In this document: positions 44,657-54,900 of the stretch, one piece after another
Numbering within the stretch: the first letter of the stretch is position 1
Layout: each line of letters begins with the position of its first letter
Assembly (NCBI GenBank): GCA_022376465.1
Contig: JACDTU010000008.1
Coordinates: 496,001-560,000 of the forward strand
DNA length: 64,000 nucleotides
Reading direction: 5' to 3'
Source: Cubamyces lactineus
Taxonomy: Eukaryota; Basidiomycota; Agaricomycetes; Polyporales; Polyporaceae
Made by a program: the position numbers and the translations under genes
Notes under the pieces: generated by a model
Told to the model about the DNA's origin: nothing
Databases searched by the model: none
The model's input: the letters and a program-made list of their open reading frames with translations, nothing else

Positions 44657-46894
44657 CACCATACACGCTGTCCCTGTAGCGCTGAGGTCTAGGAACGTTC
44701 TCGCGACGAGGGCAATCACGCGCTATGCTAGGACCTCCCACTGGCTCATGACGATTTCGCTGATGGTTAGGCCGTGGCGGAGGAACAGCAGGTGGTGGAT
44801 TAGGTTGTTGCGGAGGAGGGGGAGCAGGTTGCTCTGGAGGTGCAGGAGGTGCAGGAGGTGCGGCCTCCGGGAGAGGAATAGGAAGAGGGATATCGATCTC
44901 GAAGTTTTCAGGCTCAGCATTGGAGGCATCGTCTGAAGGGACTTCTTGATCTGAGAACGGACTATCGTCTGGGGTAACAGGACGATTGCCAGGAATCTTG
45001 CGTGCAGGAAAAGACTCTTCGTCGAAGATCACATTGCGAGATACAACGATAGAGTGGGTCGCTGGATTCCAGAATTTATACCCCTTGGAACCCTGCTCAT
45101 ACCCGACAAAGATCATCTCGACAGCCTTCTTGTTGAGTTTCCCTTTGCACTTGTCCTTTTGCACATGAACGTAGGCTTTGCAGCCGAAAACGCGGAAATA
45201 GGACACATCAGGGATGGTCCCATCCCACAGAGTGATGGGGCATCGCCATTTCAGACGACGCATAGGCTGACGATTGTAGATGTGAACGGCTGCCTCGATA
45301 GCGAGTTGCCAGAAACCGTGACTAAGTCCAGCATGGTGAAGCATAGACAGAGCCTTCTCAGTGATTGTACGGTTCCAGTGTTCAGCGCATCCATTCTGCT
45401 AAGGCAAATCAGGCATGGTTTTGTGGTGCTCAATCCCTAGACTGCGGAGAAGCTCGGAGAACTCGTTTGACGTGTACTCCCCACCACGATCAGAGTGGAC
45501 TCGCTTGATTTTCCTCCCGGTTTGATTCTCAGCCCAAGCCTTGAAGTCCTTGAACACTTTGAAGGCGTCCGACTTGTACTTCAGGAAGTAAGCACGGGCG
45601 AGACCGGAGTAATCATCAATGAAGCTAGCGAAGTACTTGAATCCGCTGCCAACTGACGCAGTGCACATTGGCCCATCAAGATCAGTGTGGACGAGCTCAA
45701 GGGGCTCAGTCGCACGCTTTTCTGACGGCGGGAAAGGGAGTCTGTGGGATTTGCCAAAGGCACAACCCTCACACGGTTCATCATCCGCAGGATCAAGCTG
45801 GTCAACACCCTTTATGTTCTTAGGCAGGTGGCGCAGAGGCTCCTTGCCTGCATGACCAAAGCGACGATGCCAGGTCTTGTAACTGCGAACGTTTAGGTGG
45901 ACGTGCCTGTTCAGGATAATCTCCAGAGTCAAATCATAAAGATTGCTCGCAGGATTGTACAGTGCCTCAAGGATCTTTCGACCCTTGATGCGAATCATCG
46001 AGCCTGAGTCGACAGCGCCTTCCGGCTGCTTGTCAAAGATCATCATCTTCCTCGCTCCTTGGAAGAGAGAATAACCATTCTTCTCAATGGTACCGGTGGA
46101 GAACAGTTGTGCAAAGGCCTGAGGCACATAGCAGACGTTCGGAAGTGTGATAGTCCACCGTTGACCATCGACAAGAGTCTCAGCTTTAACAGTGCCTTGA
46201 CCGAGTCCCTGAATAACCGAACCTTTGCCAGATGAGGCGGTATTGAAGGTCAGCGGTTTGTCAAAGGGTTCGTACTCGGTGAAGTTGTCAAAACACCAAG
46301 TGACGTGCTGAGATGCGCCAGAGTCCATCAGCCAACGAGTATACCGCACACCAGCAGCAGCTTTCGCCGCATCATAGAAAGAAGTGTGCATGTTAGAGCC
46401 GGTTTCAGCTACAAGTACATTGGCCGAGATGTGCGCATGGTCATGAGAATTGTCCTTTCCCTTCCCTTTGTCCTTCTCCTTATCCTTGTCCTTCTTCTTG
46501 CCACCGTTGCCCTTACCCTTGTTGCCCTTAGGGCGAAGCTCGGGGTGCTTCTTGTAGCAAGTCGACTCGTGATGGGTCTGACTGCCACAGAAGTTGCAGG
46601 GGCCAGATGGCTTGGGCTTGGTCTTGGAGATCCGAGCAGCGGACTGACCGGTCTTGCGCATGGCTTCCTCGGAGAGAGACTTCTCGAGGATGACGTCGAC
46701 GGTGATCTTGTCGAGGTCCATAGTGGCCATGAGCGCAAAGATCATAGGTCAGTAGGACTCCGGGACCTTGGAGAGAAGGATGAGGGCCTGGATGTTGTCC
46801 TCTAACTTCAGGCTGTTGGTCGAGATCTCGCGGATACGCGTGACAATCTGACTCATCTGGTCCTGAAGCACACGCTGGTCCGACATGCGGGACT
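44657..46894 (-). pseudogene. Copia-A gag-protease-integrase remnant, 5' truncated
   Basis: Matches copia-B 49100-51328 but with many substitutions. Visible: a knuckle CNFCGSQTHHESTC, protease RWLMDSGASQHVTWC, pre-integrase WHRRFGHAGKEP, and integrase HTDLDGPM and HSDRGGEY. Breaks: TAG replaces a Gln codon just before the QNG motif (about 45400, with QNGCAEHW instead of QNGRAERW), and TGA replaces Arg near 46746. At 46894 the frame runs straight into LTR B, so the first about 430 residues of Gag and the primer-binding site are missing. Confidence 0.9.
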
Positions 46895-47427
46895 TGACGA
46901 ACTTCTGAACCTAGAAGGCTGGGGAGCGACCTGTAAGCGACACAAAGAAGTCTTCAGTCTGTGAGCGAACGACTATATTGCATAGTATAAGTACCTGTAA
47001 GCGACACAAAGAAGCTACAAGTACTCAGTAAGTAACTGCATATAAACCATAGGTAATAAGGGAACTTACTCTTCAGTCTGTGAGCGAACGACTGAAGAGT
47101 AGGGGCGAAGAATGTCCTCCTTATATACTGAGAGAGGAGTGCCATGAGTAAGCAAAGAAAGGAGGCATGTGATCGCTATGTACGATGAGTAAGACCATGG
47201 TGCGAGTATCGCGACATATGGTGTCATAGGTATAGAACCCTCTGGAAGGATCCGTAGCAGTGTAGAACGCAATGGAAAGATGGAGGGAATGAAAGAATGT
47301 CCAACTACAGTACGTACACTGAGCAGTCCATAAAAGGAACAAAGTCCATGCTGTGCGCGTTGTAGGCGCCACAGCCACAAAGTCCACATTCCCGGTCCGG
47401 CACAGCCGATAACCTGGAAGTTCAACA
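46895..47427 (-). repeat. Copia LTR B (3' LTR of copia-B), 533 bp
   Basis: Starts TGACGAAC and ends GTTCAACA. Joined on its left directly to truncated copia-A sequence. Confidence 0.93.
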
Positions 47428-47438
47428 CTCCCACTCGT

Positions 47439-48959
47439 TCAAACTGCGGAGGGAGAGACTAGACCAATCGCCTTTCTGAAGCGCTCCAATATAGAGAAGG
47501 AGACGTTCTTCGTCAAGGAATCAGCTAGTTGATCCTCTGTCGCTACGTAGAAGATGTCGATTGTCCCTAACTCAGCTTGTTCGCGAGTGTAGTGGTACTG
47601 GACGTCGACGTGCTTCGTGCGACGCTCGGTGACGGGATTAACCGACAAGAAGATGGACCCTTGGTTGTCGAGACACAAGGGTGTAGGACGAGAGATGTCA
47701 TCCCCCAACTCTTCACCAAACGTGCGAAGCCATACAACTTGACGACAAGCGTCTGACGCAGCCTTGTATTCCGCCTCGGTCGAGGAGAGCGAAACAGTCG
47801 GCTGTTTCCTAGACTGCCAGGAAATAGCGCCGCCTGCCATCAAGAAGACGTAAGCTCCAGTGGACCTGCGGTCATCACGGTCCTCAGCCCAGTCTGAGTC
47901 TGAATAACCCAAAAGACCGTCATTCGAGGAACCGAAGTAACGCAACCGGTAGTCTTTGGTCCCTTGCAGGTACCGCAGAACATACTTGGCATAGTTCCAG
48001 TGAGCGTCACTAGGATTAGAGTTGTACTGAGACAACTTCTGGACCGCGAAGGAAATATCCGGACGTGTACCCAAAGTCGCATAGAGCAGACTGCCAATTA
48101 GGCTCTGGTACCGTTTCCGGGAGTGGTCGGCGGCGGTGTGACTAGATTTCTCCAGTACAGCACCAGCAGGGAGGGGAGTGCGAGCTGGCTTGCAGTCAGC
48201 CATGTCGAAACGTTCGAGAACGGACTGGATGTAGTCTATCTGGTCGATGTCGATCGTTCGAGCTTTACGATCGCAAACAATGTTCAGACCAAGAAAACGC
48301 GAGACAGGACCCAGATCCGTCATCTTGAATCGCTGCATCAAGGCCTCCTTGGTAGCCTTGATATGGCCAGGCTTGTCGCCCATGAGAAGTAGATTGTCGA
48401 CATACAGAACGACGATTGTGATGGAATCCCCCCTATGTCGCCGATATACGTAGACTCCGGCATTAGAGTATGTCCGTATGAATCCCAGATCTAGCAAGAT
48501 TTGGTGTATCTTGGTGTTCCATTGACGAGACGCCTGCTTCAAGCCGTAGATCGCTTTCAGCAATAGACACACAAAGTTTTCCTTGCCAGGAACAACCCAG
48601 CCCTCAGGCTGTTCCATGTAGATCTCCTCCAAGTCGCCGTTCAAGAACGCAGTTTTGACGTCCATTGACTCAATGTCCCAGTCCTCAAGCGCAGCGTGCG
48701 CAAGGAGGTAACGAATCAACTCAAAACGTGCAACAGGCGAGAAGGTTTCGTTGTAATCCTCCCCCCAGACCTGAGTAAAACCCTTGGCCACAAGACGAGC
48801 TTTGTACCGACCATTATGCTTGATGTCATACACCCAACGATTGGCGACGACTTGTCGGTTTTTCGGCCTAGGCACAAGAAGCCAGGTCTTGTTCTCAATG
48901 AGCGAGTCGTACTCTGCTTTCTCAGCTGCACGCCACTTCTCCACGTCTGGAGATGCCAT
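47439..48959 (-). pseudogene. Copia-B reverse transcriptase-RNase H
   Basis: Same 506-residue frame as in copia-A: FLNGDLEEIYMEQPEG, YGLKQASRQWN, YVDNLLLMG, SLSSTEAEYKAASDACRQV and a C-terminal QLADSLTKNVSFSILERF. It is in frame with the gag-integrase ORF upstream but separated by TGA (48966-48968), seven bases before its ATG. The YxDD motif is YVDN, expected to abolish polymerisation. Both changes fit CpG decay: CGA to TGA, and GAT to AAT after a C. Confidence 0.9.
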
Positions 48960-48965
48960 GGCTTG

Positions 48966-51900
48966 TCAATGAGAGTTAGGAATGCCAGGCTTATGTGTTG
49001 CGGCAGCGAGCATCGCAATGATAGATTGTACAACTTGTTCATCGTCCTCCAAGTTCCCTTCCGCGTCTGTACGAGCATCAACCTTTGCAGGTGGCTCATC
49101 ACCATACACGCTGTCTCTGTAGCGCTGAGGTCTAGGAACGTTCTCGCGACGAGGGCGATCACGCGCTATGCTAGGACCTCCCACTGGCTCATGACGATTT
49201 CGCTGGTGGTTAGGCCGCGGAGGAGGAACAGCAGGTGGTGGATTAGGTTGTTGCGGAGGAGGGGGAGCAGGTTGCTCTGGAGGTGCAGGAGGTGCAGGAG
49301 GTGCGGCCTCCGGGAGAGGAATAGGAAGAGGGATATCGATCTCGAAGTTTTCAGGCTCAGCATTGGAGGCATCGTCTGAAGGGACTTCTTGATCTGAGAA
49401 TGGACTATCGTCTGGGGTAACAGGACGATTGCCAGGAATCTTGCGTGCAGGAAAAGACTCTTCATCGAAGATCACATCGCGAGATACGACGATAGAGTGG
49501 GTGGCTGGATTCCAGAATTTATACCCCTTGGAACCCTGCTCATACCCGACAAAGATCATCTCGACAGCCTTCTTGTCGAGTTTCCCTTTGCGCTTGTCCT
49601 TTTGCACGTGAACGTAGGCTTTGCAGCCAAAAACGCGGAAATAGGACACATCAGGGATGGTCCCATCCCACAGAGTGATGGGGCATCGCCATTTCAGGCG
49701 ACGCATAGGCTGACGATTGTAGATATGTACGGCTGCCTCGATAGCGAGTTGCCAGAAACCGTGACTAAGTCCAGCATGATGAAGCATAGACAGAGCCTTC
49801 TCAGTGATTGTACGGTTCCAGCGTTCAGCGCGTCCATTCTGCTGAGGCGAATCAGGCATGGTTTTGTGGTGCTCGATCCCTAGGCTGCGGAGAAGCTCGG
49901 AGAACTCGTTTGACGTGTACTCCCCACCACGATCAGAGCGGACTCGCTTGATTTTCCTCCCGGTTTGATTCTCAGCCCAAGCCTTGAAGTCCTTGAACAC
50001 TTTGAAGGCGTCCGACTTGTACTTCAGGAAGTAAGCACGGGCGAGACCGGAGTAATCATCAATGAAGCTAGCGAAGTACTTGAATCCGCTGCCAACTGAC
50101 GCAGTGCACATTGGCCCATCAAGATCAGTGTGGACGAGCTCAAGGGGCTCAGTCGCACGCTTTTCTGACGGCGGGAAAGGGAGTCTGTGGGATTTGCCAA
50201 AGGCACAACCCTCACACGGTTCATCATCCGCAGGATCAAGCTGGTCAACACCCTTTATGTTCTTAGGCAGGTGGCGCAGAGGCTCCTTGCCTGCATGACC
50301 AAAGCGACGATGCCAGGTCTTGTAACTGCGAACGTTGAGGTGGACATGCCTGTTCAGAAGAATCTTCAGAGTCAAATCATAGAGATTGCTCGCAGGATTG
50401 TACAGTGCCTCAAGGATCTTTCGACCCTTGATGCGAATCGTCGAGCCTGAGTTGACAGCGCCTTCCGGCTGCTTGTCAAAGATCATTATCTTCCTCGCTC
50501 CTTGGAAGAGAGAATAACCATTCTTCTCAATGGTACCGGTGGAAAATAGTCGTGCAGAGGCCTGAGGCACATAGCAGACGTTTGGAAGAGTGATAGTCCA
50601 CCGTTGACCATCGACAAGAGTCTCAGCTTTGACAGTGCCTTGACCGAGTCCCTGAATGACTGAACCTTCGCCAGATGAGGCGGTATTGAAGGTCAGTGGT
50701 TTGTCAAAGGGTTCGTACTCGGTGAAGTCATCAAAGCACCAAGTGACGTGCTGAGATGCGCCAGAGTCCATCAGCCAACGAGTATACCGCACACCAGCAG
50801 CAGCTTTCGCCGCATCATAGAAAGAAGCGTGCATGTTAGAGCCGGGTTCAGCTACAAGTACATTGGCCGAGACGTGCGCATGATCATGAGAATTGTCCTT
50901 TCCCTTCCCTCTGTCCTTCTCCTTATCCTTGTCCTTCTTCTTGCCACCGTTGCCCTTACCCTTGTTGCCCTTGGGGCGAAGCTCGGGGTGCTTCTTGTAG
51001 CAAGTCGACTCGTGATGGGTCTGACTGCCACAGAAGTCGCAGGGGCCGGACGGCTTGGGCTTGGTCTTGGAGATCCTAGCAGCAGATTGACCGGTCTTGC
51101 GCATGGCTTCCTCAGAGAGAGATTTCTCAAGGATGACGTCGACGGTGATCTTGTCGAGGTCCATAGTGGCCATGAGCGCAGAGATCATAGGTCGGTAGGA
51201 CTCCGGAACCTTGGAGAGAAGGATGAGGGCCTGGATGTTGTCCTCTAACTTCAGGCCATTGGTCGAGATCTCGCGGATACGCGTGACGATCCGACTCATC
51301 TGATCCTGAAGTGAACGCTGGTCCGACATGCGAGACTCGCTGATGAGCGACTCAAAGAGACCCCAAACGTGCGCAGAGTTCGGTTTCCCAAACTTGTCTT
51401 TTAGCGCATCCCACATCTCTTTGGCAGTGAGATTGGCCGGAGAGGAGGTACCGTTGGTCATCTTCGTCTCGAGGAGATAGTGGAAGCTAGGCCCAGTCCG
51501 CATGAAGAGCAGACCGCAAGCCTGAGCATTCTTCTTCTTATACTCCTTGCGCTCTTCAGCGTCGGTAGGTTCAGTCGTCTCCGAAGAGACTACATCCCAG
51601 CAGTTCATGAACATGAGAAGACCCTTCATCTTCGCAGCCCAGTCGGCGTACTGGCTGGCCGAAGAAAGGAGAGGGACCGATTCAGGTTTGATGTCGCCCA
51701 TGGTGAGGAGAAAGAATTGGGGCGAATCGACGAGATTCTCGGTGAGATTGAGTGTAGGAAGCGGAGATTGTGGAGGCGCAAATTGGAGAGGCACGTCCGG
51801 AGGAAGGGGTGTGGGAGCAAGGAGAGGTGAAAGCTCGTAGACTGATTCTAGGTCTTCTTCTTCTTCTGTCAAAGAAGGAGGAAGCGGAGTAACTTGCCAA

Positions 51901-52157
51901 GGTTCTGGGACTACAGCCCAGAGGTTACCGGGTGGAGGCTCTTGAAGGTTCTGGTAGTGATGAGGACAGGGGAAGCTATCGCAAGCAAAGTAGCTGTCGT
52001 CTTCTGGGTCGTAGTAACGGTCGAGGTTCTCGTCGACGTCGAAAAAGTGGATAAGCCCAGAACAATCAAAGGCAGATGATTCCGAAGGGTTGTCGAGAGT
52101 AGCGTCGACTTCCTCCTCAGAGTCTATGGCAAGGGGTTCCGCTGTGGTCGGCTCCAA
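48966..52157 (-). CDS. Copia-B Gag-protease-integrase polyprotein (1,063 aa, ends at a premature TGA)
   Basis: Long intact frame. Residues about 1-150: acidic N-terminal extension. About 150-370: UBN2-type Gag (SASQYADWAAKMKGLLMFMN, WDALKDKFGKPNSAHVWGLF). Then the CCHC knuckle CDFCGSQTHHESTC and a Lys-rich linker; protease RWLMDSGASQHVTWC; pre-integrase zinc module (WHRRFGHAGKEP ... EPCEGCAFGKSH); integrase with LVHTDLDGPM, VRSDRGGEYTSNEF and QQNGRAERWN (DDE); GFWQLAIEAAVHIYNRQP; a Pro-rich linker; and the end KPGIPNSH. The next codon is TGA where Arg is expected, so RT is cut off. The element is otherwise well preserved. Confidence 0.9.
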   Translation of the reverse strand: MEPTTAEPLAIDSEEEVDATLDNPSESSAFDCSGLIHFFDVDENLDRYYDPEDDSYFACDSFPCPHHYQNLQEPPPGNLWAVVPEPWQVTPLPPSLTEEEEDLESVYELSPLLAPTPLPPDVPLQFAPPQSPLPTLNLTENLVDSPQFFLLTMGDIKPESVPLLSSASQYADWAAKMKGLLMFMNCWDVVSSETTEPTDAEERKEYKKKNAQACGLLFMRTGPSFHYLLETKMTNGTSSPANLTAKEMWDALKDKFGKPNSAHVWGLFESLISESRMSDQRSLQDQMSRIVTRIREISTNGLKLEDNIQALILLSKVPESYRPMISALMATMDLDKITVDVILEKSLSEEAMRKTGQSAARISKTKPKPSGPCDFCGSQTHHESTCYKKHPELRPKGNKGKGNGGKKKDKDKEKDRGKGKDNSHDHAHVSANVLVAEPGSNMHASFYDAAKAAAGVRYTRWLMDSGASQHVTWCFDDFTEYEPFDKPLTFNTASSGEGSVIQGLGQGTVKAETLVDGQRWTITLPNVCYVPQASARLFSTGTIEKNGYSLFQGARKIMIFDKQPEGAVNSGSTIRIKGRKILEALYNPASNLYDLTLKILLNRHVHLNVRSYKTWHRRFGHAGKEPLRHLPKNIKGVDQLDPADDEPCEGCAFGKSHRLPFPPSEKRATEPLELVHTDLDGPMCTASVGSGFKYFASFIDDYSGLARAYFLKYKSDAFKVFKDFKAWAENQTGRKIKRVRSDRGGEYTSNEFSELLRSLGIEHHKTMPDSPQQNGRAERWNRTITEKALSMLHHAGLSHGFWQLAIEAAVHIYNRQPMRRLKWRCPITLWDGTIPDVSYFRVFGCKAYVHVQKDKRKGKLDKKAVEMIFVGYEQGSKGYKFWNPATHSIVVSRDVIFDEESFPARKIPGNRPVTPDDSPFSDQEVPSDDASNAEPENFEIDIPLPIPLPEAAPPAPPAPPEQPAPPPPQQPNPPPAVPPPRPNHQRNRHEPVGGPSIARDRPRRENVPRPQRYRDSVYGDEPPAKVDARTDAEGNLEDDEQVVQSIIAMLAAATHKPGIPNSH

Positions 52158-52657
52158 AACGGTTTAGAAAAAGCGCGATGATTAACTTGCTGTGTGCACC
52201 AAGAAGTCCTGGTAGATGGGAACACCTGTTCAGGAGAACCAGAGATCCAGACAGCCGAAATGCCCGAAAATCTGGGTAGAAGTTGCCAACTGTGCCCAAG
52301 AAAAACTATGTACTGCTATCCAACAAAAAGAGTATCGTAAGGAGGGTCCAGACGGTTGTCCTCCGGTCCTAAGTTCCTAAAGAACCCGGATACAAGGGCT
52401 GGCTGTCGCAAGTGCAAGGCCTGACCCAGGGATACTAGAAAGAGCTCGCTACAAAGAGCTGTACAGCCTACTGAGTACTAGGGCTATGGTAAAAGCACTC
52501 AGGGCTGCGTCACGAGCGCAGAAATGTCCCCCTGGTAGCAGTGTCGGCGGGCAACAGTCAAGAGTTTAGGAATTACGGAGGGGAGGGTGCACAACAGCGA
52601 TGTCGACGAAGGGAGGGTGCGCGCAGAGAATGTCGACAGAAGCAGCAACAAGTTAGA

Positions 52658-52674
52658 GCGCAGGGCTCATAACC
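52658..52674 (-). promoter_or_regulatory. Copia-B primer-binding site matching the initiator tRNA-Met anticodon arm
   Basis: The 17 bp abutting LTR C read, on the plus strand, like the anticodon stem-loop of fungal initiator tRNA-Met (GCGCAGGGCTCATAACC, anticodon CAT). The element strand is therefore complementary to an internal part of that tRNA, as in the half-tRNA priming known for Drosophila copia and yeast Ty5. Confidence 0.8.
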
Positions 52675-53207
52675 TGACGAACTTCTGAACCTAGAAGGCT
52701 GGGAGCGACCTGTAAGCGACACAAGAGAGTCTTCAGTCTGTGAGCGAATGACTATATTGCATAGTACAAGTACCTGTAAGCGACACAAGAGAGCTACAAG
52801 TACTTGATAAGTAACTGCATAAGTAACCATAGGTAATGAAGGAACTTACTCTTCAGTCTGTGAGCGAATGACTGAAGAGTAGGGGCGAAGAATGTCCTCC
52901 TTATATACTGAGAGAGGAGTGCCATGAGTAAGCAAAGAAAGGAGGCATGTGATCACTATGTACGATGAGTAAGACCATGGTGCGAGTATCGCGACATATG
53001 GTGTCATAGGTATAGAACCCTCTGGAAGGATCCTTAGCAGTGTAGAACGCAACGGAAAGATGGAGGGAATGAAAGAATGTCCAACTACAGTACATACACT
53101 GAGCAGTCCATAAAAGGAATAAAGTGCATGCTGTGCACGTTGTAGGCGCCACAGCCACAAGGTCCACATTCCCGGTCTGGCACAGCCGGTAACCTGGAAG
53201 TTCAACA
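52675..53207 (-). repeat. Copia LTR C (5' LTR of copia-B), 533 bp
   Basis: Same ends as LTR B; right flank is the broken Zn2Cys6 gene. Confidence 0.93.
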
Positions 53208-54279
53208 GGAGGAAGACGGTGCGGAGTTGCTAGTCCCGCGGTAAGTCCATCCGGAGGGCGGAGTTCGGAGTACGGACTAACACTGAGTTTACAGGACAAA
53301 GTGCGAGCGGTGTGCGGCCAAGCAGATCGTGTGCTGGTTCCGCGCGGGCAAATGGACGTCAAGTTGCGTCCAATGCCAGAAGGCCCGGTCGCGTGCGTGC
53401 GTCGGGGCCCGTGGACTACCCGCGGACATCCAGGCCCGGATCGCGCGCAAGGAGGAGGCCCCGAGCCCTCAATGCAAGAAGGCCAAGTCCGCCGCCATCA
53501 TCGTCGATGACGACAGATTCGAGACCCCCGCCCCCACCGGAGTATGGAGTTTGGAGAAGGTGCGGGTGGAGAAGGGCAAGGGGAAGGAGAAGGAGAAAGA
53601 GAAGACGGCGGAGAAGGCGGTGGAGAAGCCGCTGCAACCAGGTGAGGTCCGCTGGGCGTTCGTAGCACCGCCCGGGATCAACCCACCAGCACGCATGGTC
53701 GTAGCCCGAGGCCCGAGCATTGCGGGCTCGTCGACGGGCCCCCGGATGTCCGCGAGCTCCGGACTCCTGGAGGTTGGGAAGTCTGACCTCCGGTGGTCGG
53801 ACGACCTGGAGCGACTCTCCGACCGGGAGTTGCTCGAGCACCTGCTTGTCGCGGTGCAGCGCAACCGGCGCACCTCGGGGCGGGTGATCGACCTCCTAGT
53901 CGACGAGGAGGAGCAGCGGGAGGAGATGATGCGGGAGGAGGTCCGGGGTCTTGGCGATGCCATCACCAAGATCGTGCGGAAGGAGTTGAAGGCCACAATC
54001 GGCGAGGCCGTCCGCGACGCAGTGAAGTCCGAACTCGCGTCGGAGTTTGGTACTATGCTGCGGGAGATCCTGGAGATCGCGTTGCAGGACAAGGAGGACG
54101 CGATCGCGGATGCGCTGGAGCGGGCGGCGGGGTCAGATTGGGAGGAGGAGGAGGATGGGCTGGGGTTGGACAAGCCCGCGCAGGGCAAGTCCAGCGAGGA
54201 GGAAGAGGAGGAGCAGGGCGAGGGCGCGAAGGAGGGGAAGGGACCGGAGGACCCGGCGGACATGGACATGGCGGAGTAG
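53208..54279 (+). pseudogene. Zn2Cys6-type zinc cluster / coiled-coil protein gene, 5' end cut off by the copia LTR
   Basis: Frame enters directly from the LTR: a partial exon reading EEDGAELLVPR to 53240, an intron 53241-53294 (GTAAGT to TTACAG), then exon 53295-54279. The spliced frame gives TKCERCAAKQIVCWFRAGKW and SSCVQCQKARSRAC, a CX2CX6CX10CX2CX7C pattern matching the fungal Zn(II)2Cys6 cluster. After it come a Lys/Glu-rich linker, WAFVAPPGINPPARMVVARG, SGLLEVGKSDLRWSDDLERL, a long helical region (VIDLLVDEEEQREEMMREEV and ILEIALQDKEDAIADALERA) and an acidic end before TAG at 54279. No fungal-specific transcription-factor middle domain follows. No in-frame start remains, so the gene is probably dead. 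Confidence 0.7.
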
Positions 54280-54335
54280 GACGGACTACAGACTTCGGAC
54301 TACGGGCTTTGTAGATAGCATCTTGTACGGAGTAG

Positions 54336-54341
54336 AATAAA
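54336..54341 (+). terminator. AATAAA polyadenylation-type signal
   Basis: AATAAA followed by an A run, 57 bp after the stop of the Zn2Cys6 gene. Confidence 0.45.
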
Positions 54342-54900
54342 AAATTCCGTTGGTGAGAACTTCGTGAGTGAACCTCAAGACAACTTAGCAAGAGGTCTGG
54401 GCTTGTCTGGGTAAGCTGCGTGGAAGTCTGAAACTAACTCCTGGGCATGTCCGAGCTCCGTGGCGAGGATCCACGAAGTTTCCTCGTCCGTGCCTTCGTA
54501 GCCCGCCCATCGGTCTAGGTACAGGAGTTGGCAACTCCGACGCCGCACCATGTGCTGTGGCCAAGTATTGTTACGAACCGTCCAACTTCCGGAACGCAGT
54601 TACATTACGAACCGTCTGGGTTCATGACATGTTACGAAGCTCCGGCGTAGCGCTCTATACCCCGGTGCAGCCCCGCAGGGCGTCCCTCGGCATCCCAGCA
54701 TCCTACAAATCTGGCAGGCCCCTCTAAATATCTAGATCTATTCTGCACGATAGCTACCCGAGCGACATACCTCCTCGGCAATGGCAATATTTGTACCACT
54801 TTGTACTTGGCCACCTTGGGCCCATTCTCCGGTATTTTCGGACTTTTGTTGCATTCAAACAGGCAGCATCGCAGTTGGCCAGGAAAGTGCTCTATCATAT
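54342..54900. other. Spacer with repeat remnants
   Basis: No gene. TTACGAACCGTC occurs twice (about 54571 and 54604) and TGTTACGAAG once (about 54633), resembling the TGTTACGA ends of Ty3 LTRs, so this may be LTR debris. The left end of the KDZ element should also lie here but was not identified. Confidence 0.4.

Larger units (their letters stand above)
32238..53207 (-). mobile_element. Tandem Ty1/copia composite: three LTRs, two internal regions, one nested Ty3
   Basis: LTRs at 32238-32774, 46895-47427 and 52675-53207 all start TGACGAAC and end GTTCAACA. The left internal region (copia-A) is split by Ty3-A and cut off at 46894. The right one (copia-B, 46895-53207, 6.3 kb) is complete. All coding is on the minus strand. 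The outer flanks (AGTAC left, GGAGG right) do not match, so this is not a single clean insertion. Confidence 0.9.

Noticed and set aside
48960..48968. Programmed stop readthrough between copia integrase and RT (TGA CAA)
   Set aside because: It is present in both copies, but the two copies are identical in this region, so they are not independent. The codon before QAMASP is normally Arg, and the same CGA-to-TGA decay occurs elsewhere.
53416..54269. Long minus-strand ORFs (141 and 266 codons) opposite the Zn2Cys6 gene
   Set aside because: Ser/Pro-rich mirror of a Glu/Lys-rich coding frame; antisense shadow of a GC-rich gene.
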